Shown: positions 1 to 50,135, numbered from the stretch's first letter. The stretch: 64,000 nucleotides of DNA from Micropterus salmoides (GCF_014851395.1 NW_024040707.1:10700187-10764186); one strand, 5' to 3'. The notes: generated by a model not told the origin, from the sequence alone. Program-made: numbers and translations.

Positions 1-3000
1 TAGTGAGCACTGTAATGGTGAAATGAAGGTCACTTTAACAGCTTGGGAAAGTATTCCAAAAACATTCCTGGTAATTGTTTTATTTAGACTTCTTCCAATC
101 CTGTTATATATTAAGCTGCAGTAAGGAGACTGTTAGCTTAGCTTAGCATAAAGGAGAAACAGCTAGCCAAGCAAATTAATGATGTTAAACTGTACCTTTC
201 AGACATCTGTGCAATTTAAAAGCTTCAATATTGGAGGACTAGTCAGTCTTAGTTCGCCTAGCTCGCTAACAATGTGTGTGTTTTGTTTGCCGCACGTCGT
301 ACAAAGGAGGGGTCCAGTTGTGGCAATGGCAAATGTCCACCTGCTTCTGCAGCTCAAATCAATCCCTTTATTGAGCATTTCCCTCATCGTCTTTCTGAGA
401 AAAAATCAAAAGTGTTCCTGGAGATTTATTTGTGAGCATACAAAAAAGTCAAATATTACATAAGGTAGGATTTTTTGTTGTTGTTGTTTGCATTATTACA
501 AATGTTAATGTGATTTTGAATGATGTTTCCTTGGATTTGAGGTTAGTCCCCGTCCACACACATACGTGTACAAAAAACAATTAAAATACCAACATTGTCA
601 GTCAGTACTAATAATAATAACCTACTAATATACTGTTACTTCAGAAAAATACATTATATACATAATTTCTTCTTTGCGTTAATAATATAGTTTAAATACA
701 TCTCTTCTTTGATTTTATTGGGCAAGAAAGCATCATATTGTCATCACAGTCAGCAAAGAAAGGATGTCCTTCTTATCTGTAGCAGAGTTGTCTAATACTG
801 TTCCATCTATAATTTTTGACCATCCAACAATCAGATAACAGAGATTGCATTATCACTTATAGAAATGTTTTCAGCTGACCTCTGCCAGTGAGGTTCCTCT
901 AGCTGTTCAAGTCATTTTGAGTCAGCAGTGGCCCAGAACAAATACTCTGGGATGGAGAGTGCTAGGGTGGGTCTCCATAATCAAGTCTAGCGAGCTGCCT
1001 TTAGAGTGCAAACAGCAGGTATCAAACAGTTTAGGTTCCATTTGTTGTGCTGAGTGCTTTCCACAAAAGGTTGCACGAGACACTCTGACCTTGTCAGGGA
1101 AGTTAAAATGAGATTTCTGCTGAATCCCTTTAAGACCGCAAGAGATTTGACATATCTCTCTCTGATTTCTTCCTGAATTATGTATCTTTAACTTACTGTA
1201 ACAGCCACCTGATATCACAAAAAAACAACAAAATAGTTTTCTGTCCTTGCATAGATGTCAATTTTGAAAGGGTGGAATTGCTCTGTATTATATCAGTTTT
1301 CTGCAGCTGAAAAGAAGAGTTTGTATTTATACATCCAGAATCCACACGTCTCCTTTATATGTGTGATCTGGTGTGTGCCACCCTGACGTATAACATATGG
1401 CCGATAAATGAACATGACCAAATGATTTTATTCATGTCATTCAGGTGCTAATGTAAATATCGGAAGGGAAAATGTGGTTTCACCTCAAGAGATGAATACA
1501 GGCATCAGAGGAGGACTGGCAAGTTCAATTACATGAATAGCCACAATTTTTGGGTTGACATGTGATATGATGGAGCCAACATGACTTCAATGTGCCATGT
1601 CAACCATATGAGTTGAGGGGTACACAGTAAAAGCAATGAAAATGATTGATTGTGTGACTTTGAGGAGAAATGTCTTCTCACAAAATCGCCTCCCTTTTCA
1701 AAATAACAATAAGAAGCTGCAATCTCCCTGTTTAAAGTTTTTCATATCTCAATCGAAAATCTTGAAGACAGAAAATGCTGGAAATACACATCACACTTGA
1801 TGAATAACCTACTGTACATCTAATCTCAATTATTAACATAGCCCTGTGCACTTAACCCAGATAACTGCTGACGGCTGGTGACATTTTTAAAGGCAGGAAT
1901 CTATTGTATGAGTGTTTTTTTTCTTCACCTGCATGCCATGGGAGAGAGCAGGTTTTACAGTAGCAAATCTCAGGAGGCACAGAGGTAGTTACTGGAATGG
2001 AACGGTGAAGCCCTGAGCCAGAAGGCAACAGCATCTGTTCTCTCTGGAGACTGTCATCTGCAGTATGGGCTAAAAGAATGGCTACTTATGTTGAAATGTG
2101 CTAGCTCTATTTTTTCTGCCTGGCACCACAATACTGTAGTTCTCTTTGTTAATTTGAAAAATTCATAATGCGCATGCAATGACATTTGACTTAATGGTGG
2201 GATCAAATAGTGTAGCTCTCAGTAAATGTCAATCGGACTCTGGAAATAAAGGAGGAAAAAGGCCTTTCCTGTTTTTAATTATATACTGCAAAAAATAACA
2301 GAGCTAGGCATGCATTACATTTGCAAACTGTTGGCTTTATATTCTGCTTTTCACCTTAGCTTTCTCATGTCACACCTCAGGTGTAGAAAGGTTTGTGTCT
2401 GGGAAGTTAATGAGTTGTTTCGCCTGAGAGAAATATGCCTCACTCTTATCCACTACAAAGATATAATGGAAAAGATTAATATCCTTAAAAGAATCTATTA
2501 AGTGTTAAGATTAACTGATGTAAAAGGTGAGACACTCAATTTCCATTAAACATGAGGGGTTCAGCGAATTGAAAAACACACCACTCAAGATTTCAGTTAT
2601 TTTAATAGTAGTTTGGGCTCATTCTACCCAGTAAGACGCTAATACTCTACTGAATAAGATTCAAAGGCCAGATTCTCACACTGCCTTCTCTAAAGATAAT
2701 CTTATTTCTTACTTGGCTGAACTTGAGAGTTGGCTCATGCAGATAAAGTAGACACCAACCGTTTCCCATTGACCTTTCCAGAAAGGAGCAGAGAATGCTT
2801 CAGAAAACAAAAACAATCAATGAGAATGCAAATGAATCACTTGAAAGGCATCTCTCACTATTTCACTGTAAGTAATTTACTGGCAGTGATTTATTGATCT
2901 CAGAGAAAAGATATTTGAGTTGTTAAACCAATAGCAAGATAATATCTTCTTCTTTTATTGGATTTTTGAAACTGTTTTCACACCACTATGCAGCCAAACA

Positions 3001-6000
3001 CCTTGTGTGAATGAAATGTGTGTGTGAAGATTTTTGTGAAATTATAACAGGAATGCCTGTAGAAATATATGACTTTTATCTACCAGGACCCTACCACTCC
3101 TCATTTATTGTTCAAAAGGCATTGCGTGGTGATGCATGACATGATCTACAGTATGACATGTTCACTATGTCTACCAGAAATCAGCCTCCTGGCATTAGTG
3201 TCATTGTAATCAACAGTAATATCATCTTAAAATGTCATATGTTTTGTGGGGCAGCTAAACCTTTAGTGATTCCTCTTATGACAAGAGAAAGCACAGCTGA
3301 GGGGGAAGCTAAATAGAAAACTGCTCCATAGGTCTTCCTGAGACATCTCCAGCTCTCCCACCCTGAGCAAAACACAACGATTTATTGACATTTTTACTCT
3401 GCTTAGCCACCCTCGGCATAAAGTAGCAACCAACACCTTATCTTGTAGGCATGCCATTTGGAAAGGACATTTGACATGGAATCAGACAGGCGTTAAGAGT
3501 AGACCCATATTGCTGCCATTTTCAAAATAAAAAAAGTACATGACTTTATGTTGTCTTTCTGTACATGTAAGAAGAAGCACGATGCTTAGGATATGTCCCT
3601 GAGAATCTCATCACTGTAGGTATGTAACATTCAGGCCAAAAGCCTGTGGGAGCTTATGGGCTGTCTACTTCCTGGCCTTATCTGTACTGACCATTTTAGA
3701 TTTAGGAGACAACTCTTGTGAACATTCTTACAAAAATCGTCCTCTTTTCAGAGTTACTTTTCAGAGAGCAGCCGTCAGAACCTTTCAGGGAGGAGTCCAT
3801 TGAATCAGCAGTGCATGAACCTTCTTCAGACAGAAACTGGTGGTCTGCAGGTCAGGATAAAATTATTTTTGATTGTTTTGTTGCACTACAAAGATGATAG
3901 ATATGGATTAGGGGCTTTTTTTTTTTTTTAAAGAACTGGAATCATTTCATCACTAAAGTGATTGTGTGTCACTGAAACTTGCGTCTGTGAAAAAATTCTG
4001 TTTAGACAGGAAAGCCCACTATGATCAACACACTTATATATTATATTTGCAAGGGCACAGTCAGTTTTGTAAAGCCTACTTGTGCTGCTCCTTCAATGAG
4101 TGAAAAACATTTGTCTGTAGAGAAATATTTTAGCTTCAACAAACATCAAACAAAACAAGCAGGGAATGATTGATTGGCATTCATTATACTAATATATATC
4201 AAGACACTTAAGTTAAAAGTTAAGGATAGTGAGTAATTATTGCTAAAAAATTACAGTGCCCATCTGCTGTAAAAAAAAAAATACTGAGCCTAAGATTTAC
4301 TGTATGTCTTCATTAGGAATCACTGTGCTTGGGGCTGAGCGCTTTAGGCAGGGTAAAGAAATCAGAAAGTGTTGAGAGACTGAGAGCAACACATTGTTGG
4401 TTTTGGTCTTTTTATGGGATTTGTTTACAATAATAAAAATATACAAGAATATATACAGACCAAGAAAATGGATTTGACCATTTTCTAAGTTCCCCACTAA
4501 TTTGAGATGGAAATAATATGTATATATGACAAGCTTTATGAATTCTTGGATGACATTGTCACATCAGGCCCACAACATTCATAATGTCCAGAACAAGACT
4601 TATTATTTCTGAACTAGCAGCGAATAACCTCTTGACTGCACTTCACTTGTCTCCAACCACTTTCCAGTTACTGAAAGAATGGCCATGTTTGTGTCCAACT
4701 TTATCACAGACCTTTACGATGTTTTATATGTGTATGATGTTACACTAGTGATACTAAGTCTTGTTTTGAGTTTTAGCACTGGCTTCAATGGGATCAATGC
4801 CAAAAAAAAAATCTCTGGATACATGAATTCTGCTTCTGTGCTGCCCTTGAAGGCAGCAACTGCCTGTTAGTTCAATGAATTAAAACAATAGATATGTGCT
4901 ATTTAGTGTTACCATGCTTCATTTAATTAACAGAGAAAAGTAAAAAGAAATGCTTACACAACAATGCATTCACCTCGAAATCACGACACATGGCTTTCCC
5001 CTACATGCCGCCCGTTTTTTAATAATAAAAACAGTGACGGTATCATTATCAATATCAGTGACTCTGGTCCTGGTGTTACGTGGTAATGAATCGTAGCCAT
5101 ATTTTGTGATACTACACACCTCTGTTCCTTATATTTTAGTCTGTCTGTGTGAATGCTTCTTTGTTGTGTTCTGGATAATTGTCCGTGAATGTCACATAGG
5201 AATAAAGATCAATGGTATTATTGATTTCAGTGCTCGGAGTTTCGGAAACATGGCTTCCTGTATGCACCAAGAATTTTACATATTTCTGAGCCAATTCTCT
5301 GTGAAACAGAGAGCTCGAATAAAGGTCCTTGTGTGTCAAACCACAGTGTTATTAATGACTGCCCCATCTTCGGAAACTATTGTTCTGCTCAGAACAACTC
5401 AGCAATTTATGCTATTTGGCTTCCTCATATATGTCCCAAATCCCCTCTGCACAGAGTTGACTTTGCCAAAGCCTCAGACATTAATGCTGTGTTGTAATGT
5501 GCCTACATCTCAAGCAGTTTCTTGCTGTTCCTCTCACTCTGGGTATTCTTCACTCCTTCCTGAACTGGGAATGCACCCTGTCTTCCTGAGCAAGCATCAA
5601 AATAAAATGTGAAGTCTTTATGCCATAGAGATGGCAGTGTGAGCTGCAGGCCTTGGGCATGTTCTGCATGCCAGTGATAAAGCATCCAGACACAATACAA
5701 AAGTAGAGCTCACCATGTAGCGAAAGTGGCGGGGAACGGGGAGGATCGAGCTGTCTCCCACACATACAGATCGCTGCTGATTTACACCAAATAACAGCAC
5801 TCACTTCACCTCCCCTTCTTTACTACGATCACCATTACGTCTCCATAGTAGACTGAAGAACTCCCCCACTGTAGATGAAGATTACCTTCAGCTGAATGAC
5901 ATTATTACTTCTCAACACAATCCACTTTCAATTTTCTTTCCTGTCCACCTTGAGAAAACATGGTCTTTTCTAATCTTCTTTTATGCACCTTCCTCTAACA

Positions 6001-6440
6001 ACACCGAGGTAAGCTAAGGGCTAAGGGTTTACGTGTTTTCCATCCTCACATCTGTATCTGGTAATAAACATCCTGACTTTTATTGTTAAGTTTCATGGAA
6101 TAACTTAAAAAGACTAAGCATGTTCTTAATTCCCTTTATGTAGGGCAGAGTAGTGACAACAGAAAGGGAAAGGAATAAAAGGAACTGTTCCCTCAGGAGA
6201 AAAAGAAATTCATTCTAAATGTAAATAATTGTTAATCATGTGTTCACAGCGATGTGAGTGGTGCCAGTTTCCCTGATTTGCATTTGTCAGAAGCATATGA
6301 TCAGGTGGAGTCCCACCATGCCATCTAATCCAGAGGCAGTCTGGCTTTAAGACATGTGATACAGTCTTTACACTCAGACAGGCTGTACGGGCACATTTGT
6401 TTCTTAGTGCTCGCTGAGAGGGGACTCAGCTAGAGCTGCT
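1..6440. other. Upstream flank of tafa1, no recognised gene
   Basis: This stretch is AT-rich and contains no reading frame I can match to a protein family. The longest open frame (5106-5612, plus strand, 168 codons) has no recognisable domain and overlaps frames on the other strand, so I treat it as chance. A fragment of a dispersed fish repeat lies near the left edge, and one exon-like segment at 3752-3850 is reported as a finding. The rest looks like ordinary intergenic DNA that may hold regulatory sequence for tafa1. Confidence 0.6.
129..178 (+). repeat. Fragment of the 'GCTTAGCATAAAG' fish repeat
   Basis: The segment carries TTAGCTTAGCTTAGCATAAA followed shortly by AAACAGCTAGCC. The same core motifs occur at about 44,855-44,915 and 61,580-61,620 (direct) and 61,793-61,822 (inverted). 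It is a short remnant of that family. Confidence 0.5.
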
Positions 6441-6527
6441 GCTCAGAGGCTGCCTCTCACTGGAAGGATGCAGACGGTGAAAGAGGAGATTCTACTACAG
6501 TTAATTAAGGAGCACTCCACACGTGCC

Positions 6528-6534
6528 TATAAAT
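6528..6534 (+). promoter_or_regulatory. tafa1: Candidate TATA box for tafa1
   Basis: TATAAAT stands about 1.5 kb upstream of the signal-peptide exon and about 290 bp before a strong donor (CAG|GTAAGA at 6825/6826). If it is the TATA box, transcription would start near 6560. Transcript data are needed; TATA-like words are common in AT-rich DNA. Confidence 0.25.
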
Positions 6535-6559
6535 GCGAAGGGGCAAATGAATTCAGTGT

Positions 6560-6825
6560 CAGTGGGAGCAACTCTTCAAGGGGAAGCAGTGATATTTCAA
6601 AGGTGGAATTGAAAGAGCTGTAAATCTATTTCCTGACACCGGCTTGACCGTCATTTCTGAATCACTGGACTGTTGCTATCAAAGTGTGGAGCGGGAAAGC
6701 AGAGTCAGTGGAGTTCTCTCCTCGAGCCAAATTCAGTTATTGGATGGGATCAACATGAGAAGCATTATGGATGGATTTATGTCATTCTGTTGAGATATTT
6801 ATATAGTCTTTATTGGGTTGCTCAG
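6560..6825 (+). other. tafa1: Possible 5' untranslated exon 1 of tafa1
   Basis: The interval begins about 25 bp after the candidate TATA box and ends at a good donor consensus, CAG|GTAAGA. The coding exon at 8064 starts right after an acceptor (TTCTTAGCAG|ATG), so at least one upstream non-coding exon must exist. This interval is the best candidate within 2 kb, but the start and the choice of donor are inferred. Confidence 0.25.
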
Positions 6826-8063
6826 GTAAGATTTTCTGTTTCCTACTCTGGGAAAAAAAATAAATTATGTCATTGTCAAGAGATTTAGCTTTTTGCCAAA
6901 AACTGGCAAATCAGACATTTAAAATAAAAATGGGTAGTTTGGATTTAAATGTGAAATCTGCACATATAATTGTACTCTGTGGAATATTGTTGAGATAGAA
7001 AATTATTCCATGATAGGGTTAAATTGTTAGTATATGGAGAATTGCAATTTCACTTAAGATGTTTATTTAGCCATTCAGCTATTTTCTGAACTATTGTATT
7101 AGTACTTTTGATGCTTAAAAGCACAATGAACATGTGGAAGGACTGAAAAGTACTCTACAATCTAGATATCATGAGTAAAATCTGGAGAATGTACTTCATT
7201 TATAACCTTAATAGGACAAAGTGATGCAATACTCATTTTTCCTTCCTAAGGTTTGATAAAAGTTGTAATGTTAAAATTACATCATAAAGAAGTTAAATTT
7301 AAAGATATGCCCTAAATGTTATAAATAGCCTATGATACGTGATAATGTATTTAAAAAGGTTAATAATCTCATCCCTGTTGGCAGTTTGCTACTGCAAATA
7401 AAACTGCTGTAAAACAATTTCAGGGCTGAAACATTTTGTATTTTCTTCTTTATAGATTTCCTTCACAGCCACCCTTCTCCTAATACCATTGAAGCATTCC
7501 TCACAGTTGTTCTGTTTCTGTCTTTTTTCTCTTTTCTTATCTAAACAGCATGGTGAAACATTACAAGGCTGTTGATTCCTATTACTGCTGTGTCACTGTC
7601 ACATTATTCTGACAGATACAGAAAAGCCTCGGCAGCCAGCTTCTTCCAAAATCTTATCTTTCTTTAAGTTTGATTTTGGGTTTGAGGCAGGAGCACAGCT
7701 CAGGAGTTGAAGGGAGTCAGCCTGTCAGGGGAAATTTCTGCTGCATGGGAAAAAAACTCCCCAGGGATCACTCCACATTTGCAGCATTGTGGCTCAGGGA
7801 CAAGACAGGGCAAACTAGGAAGACGAAACAGTGAAGAAGTCATACTTATATAATCATGCTAATGATAAATTCCGATGACTAAAAGACTCCACTGAGGTGC
7901 ATTAAGGCCAATTATAAACCACAGTGCTTGTACAAAATCTTGAAATGTATTTATTAATATATTTTACGCATGACTCCAGAAGTGTGTGTGTTTTGGGGAG
8001 TCGAGATCATAGGTTGAGAACGTGATCCTTTTTTTTGACCACACCAATGTCGGTTCTTAGCAG

Positions 8064-43774
<35,711 letters not shown>

Positions 43775-44640
43775 CACAAAGACAATGAACCTATTGTTGC
43801 TTTAAGAAATGTGAACACTTCTCAGATTAAAGTGTAAAAAGATGTAGAATACATAACGCACATCCTGCTCAAGGCTACTGAAAATATTGACGCTCCAAGC
43901 TGCCTGCGGGGAACTTCATCATAACCTTGTAATGAATATATTTTCATCATTTTCTTTCCAACATTGAGATGGAACGTGAATATCTGGGCATTTGGATTAA
44001 TATCTGAAGAGCATCTGGCGTCCCTCCGCAGACATCAATAAAAGTGATGTTCGCTACGTTGCACCAGACAGGACAGGAATACATCAAAGGACATGGGATG
44101 AGCAAGAACAGTAGTTGACAGCCCTCAGGTTTTTCTTTTTTTGTGGAAACATTGTAAGAGGAAAAATATTGTACAAATTGTTTGTCCTTTCTTGTGTACA
44201 TAAAATTTATTTATGGTGGTGATGAAAAACGATCATTCGAGTCTCTGAACGCAGTCATGATCTTCCCTCTTGTCGCCCATAAAACCCAACACAGCCAAAG
44301 TTTGACGAGTTCAAGGGTGTGATTTTAAGATGAACTAGATGCATTGTGAGGGAGATGTTTTACAAATACAGCTTGTGTGTCTTCATTCTGTATATTTTAC
44401 CATTTGTTTGTACGGTAATGTATGCCTTTGATCACCTCTTAAATGGCTTTACCAGTCGAATTTGGTAACGTGTCAGCTACCCTGAAACTGATTGATTCAC
44501 CAAAAATGTGATAACAATAGGTTGTTTTCGATACTTGAAATGCCTTATTTGTGTCAAATCGTTTAAATAATGATATTGTACATACAAAGCCATCTATTGA
44601 AATGTGCTGAAATTTCATTAAAGTAATTGTTCCTGTACCT
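43775..44640 (+). other. tafa1: tafa1 3' untranslated region
   Basis: Non-coding sequence follows the stop for about 850 bp up to an ATTAAA at 44617-44622 and the GT-rich text GTAATTGTTCCTGTACC just after, which together look like a cleavage site. A fish repeat begins about 100 bp beyond, supporting an end here. Confidence 0.5.
44617..44622 (+). terminator. tafa1: Polyadenylation signal ATTAAA of tafa1
   Basis: ATTAAA is the commonest variant poly(A) signal and sits 843 bp after the stop codon. Confidence 0.45.
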
Positions 44641-44754
44641 AATGTGAGCGCATCCTTGCTACTGCCCTCACAGGTGTTAGTTACCAGTGTTCAAGGATAG
44701 TAATCACAAATCTGACAACAATTTGATGCTAAAGTAGCCTACCCACGGCACCTG

Positions 44755-44990
44755 ACATTTTGGAAAATGTGCTTGTTTGCTCTTTTTCCAAGAGCTACAC
44801 TAGAAAATTCACACCACTCTCATGTCTGTACAGTAAATATGAAGTTGAAGGTAACGGTAGCTTAACTTAGCATAAAGACTGTAAACAGAGGGAAACAGCT
44901 AGCCTGACTCTTTCCAAATGTAACAAAATCTGTCAACCAGCACATCTAAAGCTCACTAATTAACATGTTATGTCTCATTTGGTTAATGCA
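44755..44990 (+). repeat. Copy of the 'GCTTAGCATAAAGACTGG' fish repeat
   Basis: Ordered blocks TGACATTTTGGAAAATGTGC, CCACTCTCATGTCTGTACAG, TAAATATGAAG, TTAGCATAAAGACTG, GGGAAACAGCTAGCCTGACT, ACCAGCACATCTAAAGCTCA and TTAACATGTTATGTCTCATT match the left half of a very common perciform repeat. Only the left half is present. Confidence 0.75.
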
Positions 44991-45019
44991 ACAAAATGCT
45001 GTCATTGTTGGTTTGATTA

Positions 45020-45195
45020 ATACCGTCAGGTCCAGGGCCAATCGGAGTCAGATAAGGGCAGGTCTCTTGGCAGGGAGTGGAGCTGAAACAATGGCGGCGG
45101 CAGCTCAAGAAAACCCCCATGTCCTCTCTGAAACGAAAGTGGATGCAAAAGTACCGGGGACGAGAGAGGAAGAAATGAAATGGCCTATGAGCTGA
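45020..45195 (+). repeat. Transposon-like first-exon fragment
   Basis: GGGCCAATCGGAGTCAGATA and TTGGCAGGGAGTGGAGCTGA precede an ATG with a short acidic frame, MAAAAQENPHVLSETKVDAK, ending at TGA. The style (promoter-like CpG text plus an N-terminal acidic peptide) resembles first exons of fish DNA transposons such as the TTAA element above. There is no downstream exon. Confidence 0.3.
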
Positions 45196-48100
45196 ATACA
45201 CAGCTATGACAATAATAGACATAGGCCAACAATGTGTGACAATGAGACCACAAAAATAGGATGTGAACTGTATTTTATGAAGTTATTAAATCAGCATCTC
45301 CATAACTTATTAACTATAAACAGGCAAAAAGAAATGATTTGATACAATTCGATTGGAAAGACTTTTGCAAAGGATTTTCCATGAACATCATGAACATCAG
45401 TTGACCAGAAGTATTGGGCCTTGTGTGCAGTATTGGAGCATGTTAGGCCTACTTCCTTTTATAAATGTTTTCTTGTCAGAAGTATACAATTCGTGCAGCA
45501 CTGAGTAGCTAAATTTATATAAATAAATAAATTTATGTATTAATTTTTTAGTTTTTACGTATTCCTCCATGCAATTACGTGCATGTCCTTTAATCATAAT
45601 CATCTCAAACGAAAACATCTGAATCACCCCCTTCAAACTTGTAGCTAATCTATAAGCCTGACCCAGGTTATTAACTGAAGGTATACTTGCTCTCTGTATA
45701 CACAGGTATATAAAGCTAAGAACGATTACACAGATAGATGAATGGGTAACAGGACTCTCTCTGTATTTACAACACTTCGATACAGTATCACAGTGTGATA
45801 CTGGCCATTGCTTTCATAACATCTACCCCTAGGGAGTTATTCCAGGAGAAAATCGGGGTGACTGTTGGTGCTGTGCAAGGTGTCATCCATCTTCTGGAAA
45901 AATGAAAGCTTTTCCTGGACCTTCCACGCTTCATTATTTTCCACTTTCCAAGTATATTCAGCTTTGTTTAAAAGCATTGTTGTCTGTTCATGAAAATGCA
46001 CCAGTTCTCCTATTCACAAGATAAAAATATGAGCGATTGATATTTTATTTTCCTCTAATTTCATCTGCTTTTAAACAGCATCTGACCAATTTGCACCATA
46101 TTCTGCCTCTTGCACAGTTTATCCATGCATTTATTTTTATCAGTTTCTCTGATATGATGGGATACTGGGTATCTGCCACTGTACCTGCTAGTGAAATTTG
46201 AGCACCTTGTCATTTTCAAGATAAAACAGTAATTGTTTTCGGTAGCAACAATGTCAACTATGGTTGTCCCATTTTTACCTCAGCACTCTATGTTACTCCA
46301 TGGTTCATTCCCATAGCAATCCCTAACATTACCCGAAACATTATTTCCTATCAGTTATCCAAAAGCATGTTGCTTTCTTAAAATATCTTTCGTGATCTAA
46401 CAGATGTCTGTTGTCTCTGATGTCTTTCCTACCAGAGAAATAGAGTAGTCACCAGTGGTTAAACCAGTGTTTAAATCCAATATTTCGCAGACTGTGTGGC
46501 TCTGCACTATTCTTCTTCTCTAGAACATGCGCTAAGTCCATTGCACATGTTGAGGCAGTCTGTGAAATTCTTTTTGCCTTGGCAAATATTTTATGTTTCT
46601 GCGCACACAGTAGGAATATGCAGGGTCACAAAAATACCTCTGAAGATCCAACCTGCTGTATAACAGGTGAAAAAAATAAAGATTTGACTTTTCCCATAAG
46701 TTTGCATAAGAAACGTTACTGTATGTGATAGAATCAAAGTGACGTATAGTGTGCTGCGATCTCAAATGGGGCTATCAAAACCCCAAACGCAGGATAAATT
46801 TCAGCTTTTTAGAAAGAGAAAATTAACCAATGTACAAAATATAGTGCAAAAGCAGGTGAAACAGAAGCTTGGCTCCCAATGGAAAACATGCTAATCTAAT
46901 TTGCATAGTGACTACAGTCAACTGACTTGTCTTACCAGCAGCTGTCATCCACATTCATTACAGAGTGTGAATTTAACTCAATCAAGAACTTTAATGAGAG
47001 ACAACCATGTTTAGCTGTAATGAGGAGGACATTGTACTGTAAATCCAGATGTGGTTGTATTAGCGATAAATAGTGAATTAATAGGAAACTAAATGGCATG
47101 TATTCAGTATTTCCCTGCTGTGCTGCCCTTGCATGGGTTGTCTGTTGGGTCCATCTGTGCAGAGGATCGTGCTGCATAAACACAGATGCCAAATTACAGC
47201 ACACTCTCCATCATCCATTGTGCTGAAATTACACCAATTGTCTATACATGGCTGGATGAATACACGAAAATGATGTTTAGGTTTATTTGCTTCAGGCAAT
47301 CGCAATTTGATCTAGCATTTGAAATAATGTTTCCTATCCAACATGGGTTTGCTATATGGGCATAATATGTGACGGCAGCAAGAAGCATCTCATTTTCTGT
47401 CAGTCTTCGGAGTGGCTCTCTGGGCTGCTGCTGTAGGCTCTGATGTCTCACATCAAGCTGCAGAACAGTGAGAAATAAGACACAAGTGATGATGATGTGC
47501 CCTGACTTCTTTTTATGATGCACCAGGGACGTCCTGGGAATTGAGGCTCCCATGGGTTTGTTCTGAAGATACAATTCATTCAAAACACTCAGACAGTCTA
47601 GTCATGCTTCATCCTCTGCACTTGGAAGTCGCTGCTCTTTTTCCATGAATATCAAGGTGCAACTTAAAGCAACAGGATATGATGATAAGGTGTTAAGTGT
47701 GAAAGAACTCCTATCAAGATAAAATCCCTGCACACCAATAATTAAATGCTTGAGAGAAGCTCAATGCTTGAGATGCCTTTTTATTAGTAGCTTATAAAAT
47801 TAATTGCTTGTCTGTTAATGCTGGATGCTAAACTTCACATATGAGAAACTGCAAGGCACACATATGCAGTAAAAAAATATTAAAGAATGTTACTAACTCC
47901 TTTTTTCAGTTATTTTCTGGGGCATCAAGCAATCACCAAGATTACCCAGTCTAATCACATCCTGTACAGAGAACGGTCTCCACTGCCCCTGCAGGATTCT
48001 GGGATTTCAAAGTCAAGGTAACGTGGACTAAACTGGATTCTAATTAAAGTTGACATCAGGTGCCTCATGCTCCTTTCCCCCTCCTCTTCAAGCTTTCATC

Positions 48101-50064
48101 TAAATGATTCATGCAGAGAACACCAGGCCTTTCATGCCGTTAGGTCCTCACAAAGGAATAACAACTTGATCACACAATGCAAACATAGACAGATTTACAA
48201 TGACACCGGCACAGTGTCTGTTGCACTGGGTTATATAAAGTTATGTCAGACTGATGCTGAGGCACTCAGCTGACATTTGTGTTTTTGCAGGGATGTTTTT
48301 CCAAACATTCATGCTGACAAATGTGGAAGAGTAAATTAAATCAGAAGGCTAAAAATGGTTTTCTAATTGAATCACGCTGCATCATGAACAAAATGCTAAG
48401 TTTCCAGGTGTGGTAATTTGAATGAGACCTGCAGCGAACCTGACATGATTGTTTGGAAATGAATGTGACAAGTGTGTGTCAGCCATATGTTGTGGGCTAG
48501 AGCTCTGGTGATGTGGAAAAGGATCAGTTGAAGCAACTCAGTGTCGCTCTGGGTAAGTACCTAAATACCTAACTGAAATATGAAATTGAATCCTTTTCTG
48601 AAATTGCAGATGATACAGGTACGCTAAAAAAATTCTGAATAGAGAAATGAATACTTGGAGGCTACCACTCCCCACCCCACCCTACCCCCAGCACTCCATA
48701 AGTGGGAAGAGGATTTATCTCTCTGTGAGCCTGCCTTGAATTAAAGATGAGCTCCCACTGCCTTTTGTCAAGCTATTGTGAACAACACAGCATATAGTAC
48801 ACAATAACTACAGGTATGCAAAAAGAGGTTTGGTATAATAGTTCAGCTTTGTGGAGAAGCTGAACAGACTTACCATGACATGGATGTGCCTCCAGGCTGC
48901 ATGAGAGGGCTATGTGCTCTTATTATTCGTATATTGAAATTGCAGGCTGAAAATCTTGTCTCTGAAAAACCTGAAAATTAGTGGAAGTTGTGCTGCTAAT
49001 GAATCCTAACAACTTTATCCAGGCTGGTAGTTTTGTTTCTGATGTATGAAAATAAAAAGATTTGTGACTTTAACTCAAGGACTAATACAACTTGTCAATG
49101 TTAACACAGAAATGAGTAAGATCCACCCATTCACCATGTCTGTCCTTACACATTTTTAGATAGGGATACTCTTGTGTTTATCACCAAGAAACTGTCTGTC
49201 TGATATTTGTATTTTTTTTGTTTGTTTCATGGCAGACAATGACATAATGGGAGCGTCATCTGTTGAGGCGAAGGACGTGAAATGAGCAGCGGCCGACTCG
49301 TGTCCAATCCATCTCCCTCACTGTGGTGTCTTGCTGTAGGTTATTTTCTTCCTCACCACTCTGGCCTCACCCTTATGCATGACTCTAATGGAGACTGACA
49401 GTAAATCACAATTACCCATACAAGACACTTTAAAAATAGTTTAGGAAATTAGGCTGCCTTAATCTGAAGGCTGCAAACATGAACACATGGCCCGCGTTGT
49501 ACAACGTCCTATGAGGGCACATCATATGAAAGTTGAAACCCTTAAGAGAATAGGGCTCTAGTCATGCATTTACACCTTTGTCCTTATTTTATTTGTCCCT
49601 AAAACATGTGAAACATTCGGCAGAGAAGTATGAGTTTTCAAGGCATTTTAAGCAGGAAAAATATGTTGCTCCAGTTAGTGGGTGGGATCAAAAATCTCCA
49701 AAAATGTTGTAGCAAATTTTCAAATTAGCTCTGTCTTGAGAAATCAACCACAGATTTTAAGTTTAAACAACTACAGTATATTCTCACATAAAAACCTGCA
49801 TTCCGTGACACCACAACAGCAGTATTATAACTTACAGTTGTGGTTCTTCTCCTCCACCATTGCTGGTTGTTGGTGCGAAATGCATTCTGGGATACACGGC
49901 TAAGTCCACACAAGTCACCACCCAATGCATGCTCAGTGGGCGGAGCTTAGAACACATATGGGTATTTGACTGAACTCAGCTAGATGCGGACTTTTGAATT
50001 GGAACAGTATTTTGGTCCACAAGTCCACAAGAACACAAGTACAGACAAGAACGCAGATTGAGAA

Positions 50065-50135
50065 ACAGCTAATTTCTTGGCCAGGTGCAGTGACTTCCTG
50101 GAGTCTTTGCTGGTTGCCTGGAAACCTCACAGCAA
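50065..50135 (+). repeat. Fragment of the right half of the 44,755 repeat family
   Basis: CTAATTTCTTGGCCAGGTGC, AGTGACTTCCTGGAG and TGCCTGGAAACCTCACAGC match the central and right part of the same widespread fish family. Confidence 0.5.

Noticed and set aside
5106..5612. 168-codon open frame, plus strand
   Set aside because: It is the second-longest frame, but it has no domain, repetitive Cys/Leu/Val composition, and overlapping frames on the other strand; no splice context or family similarity was seen.
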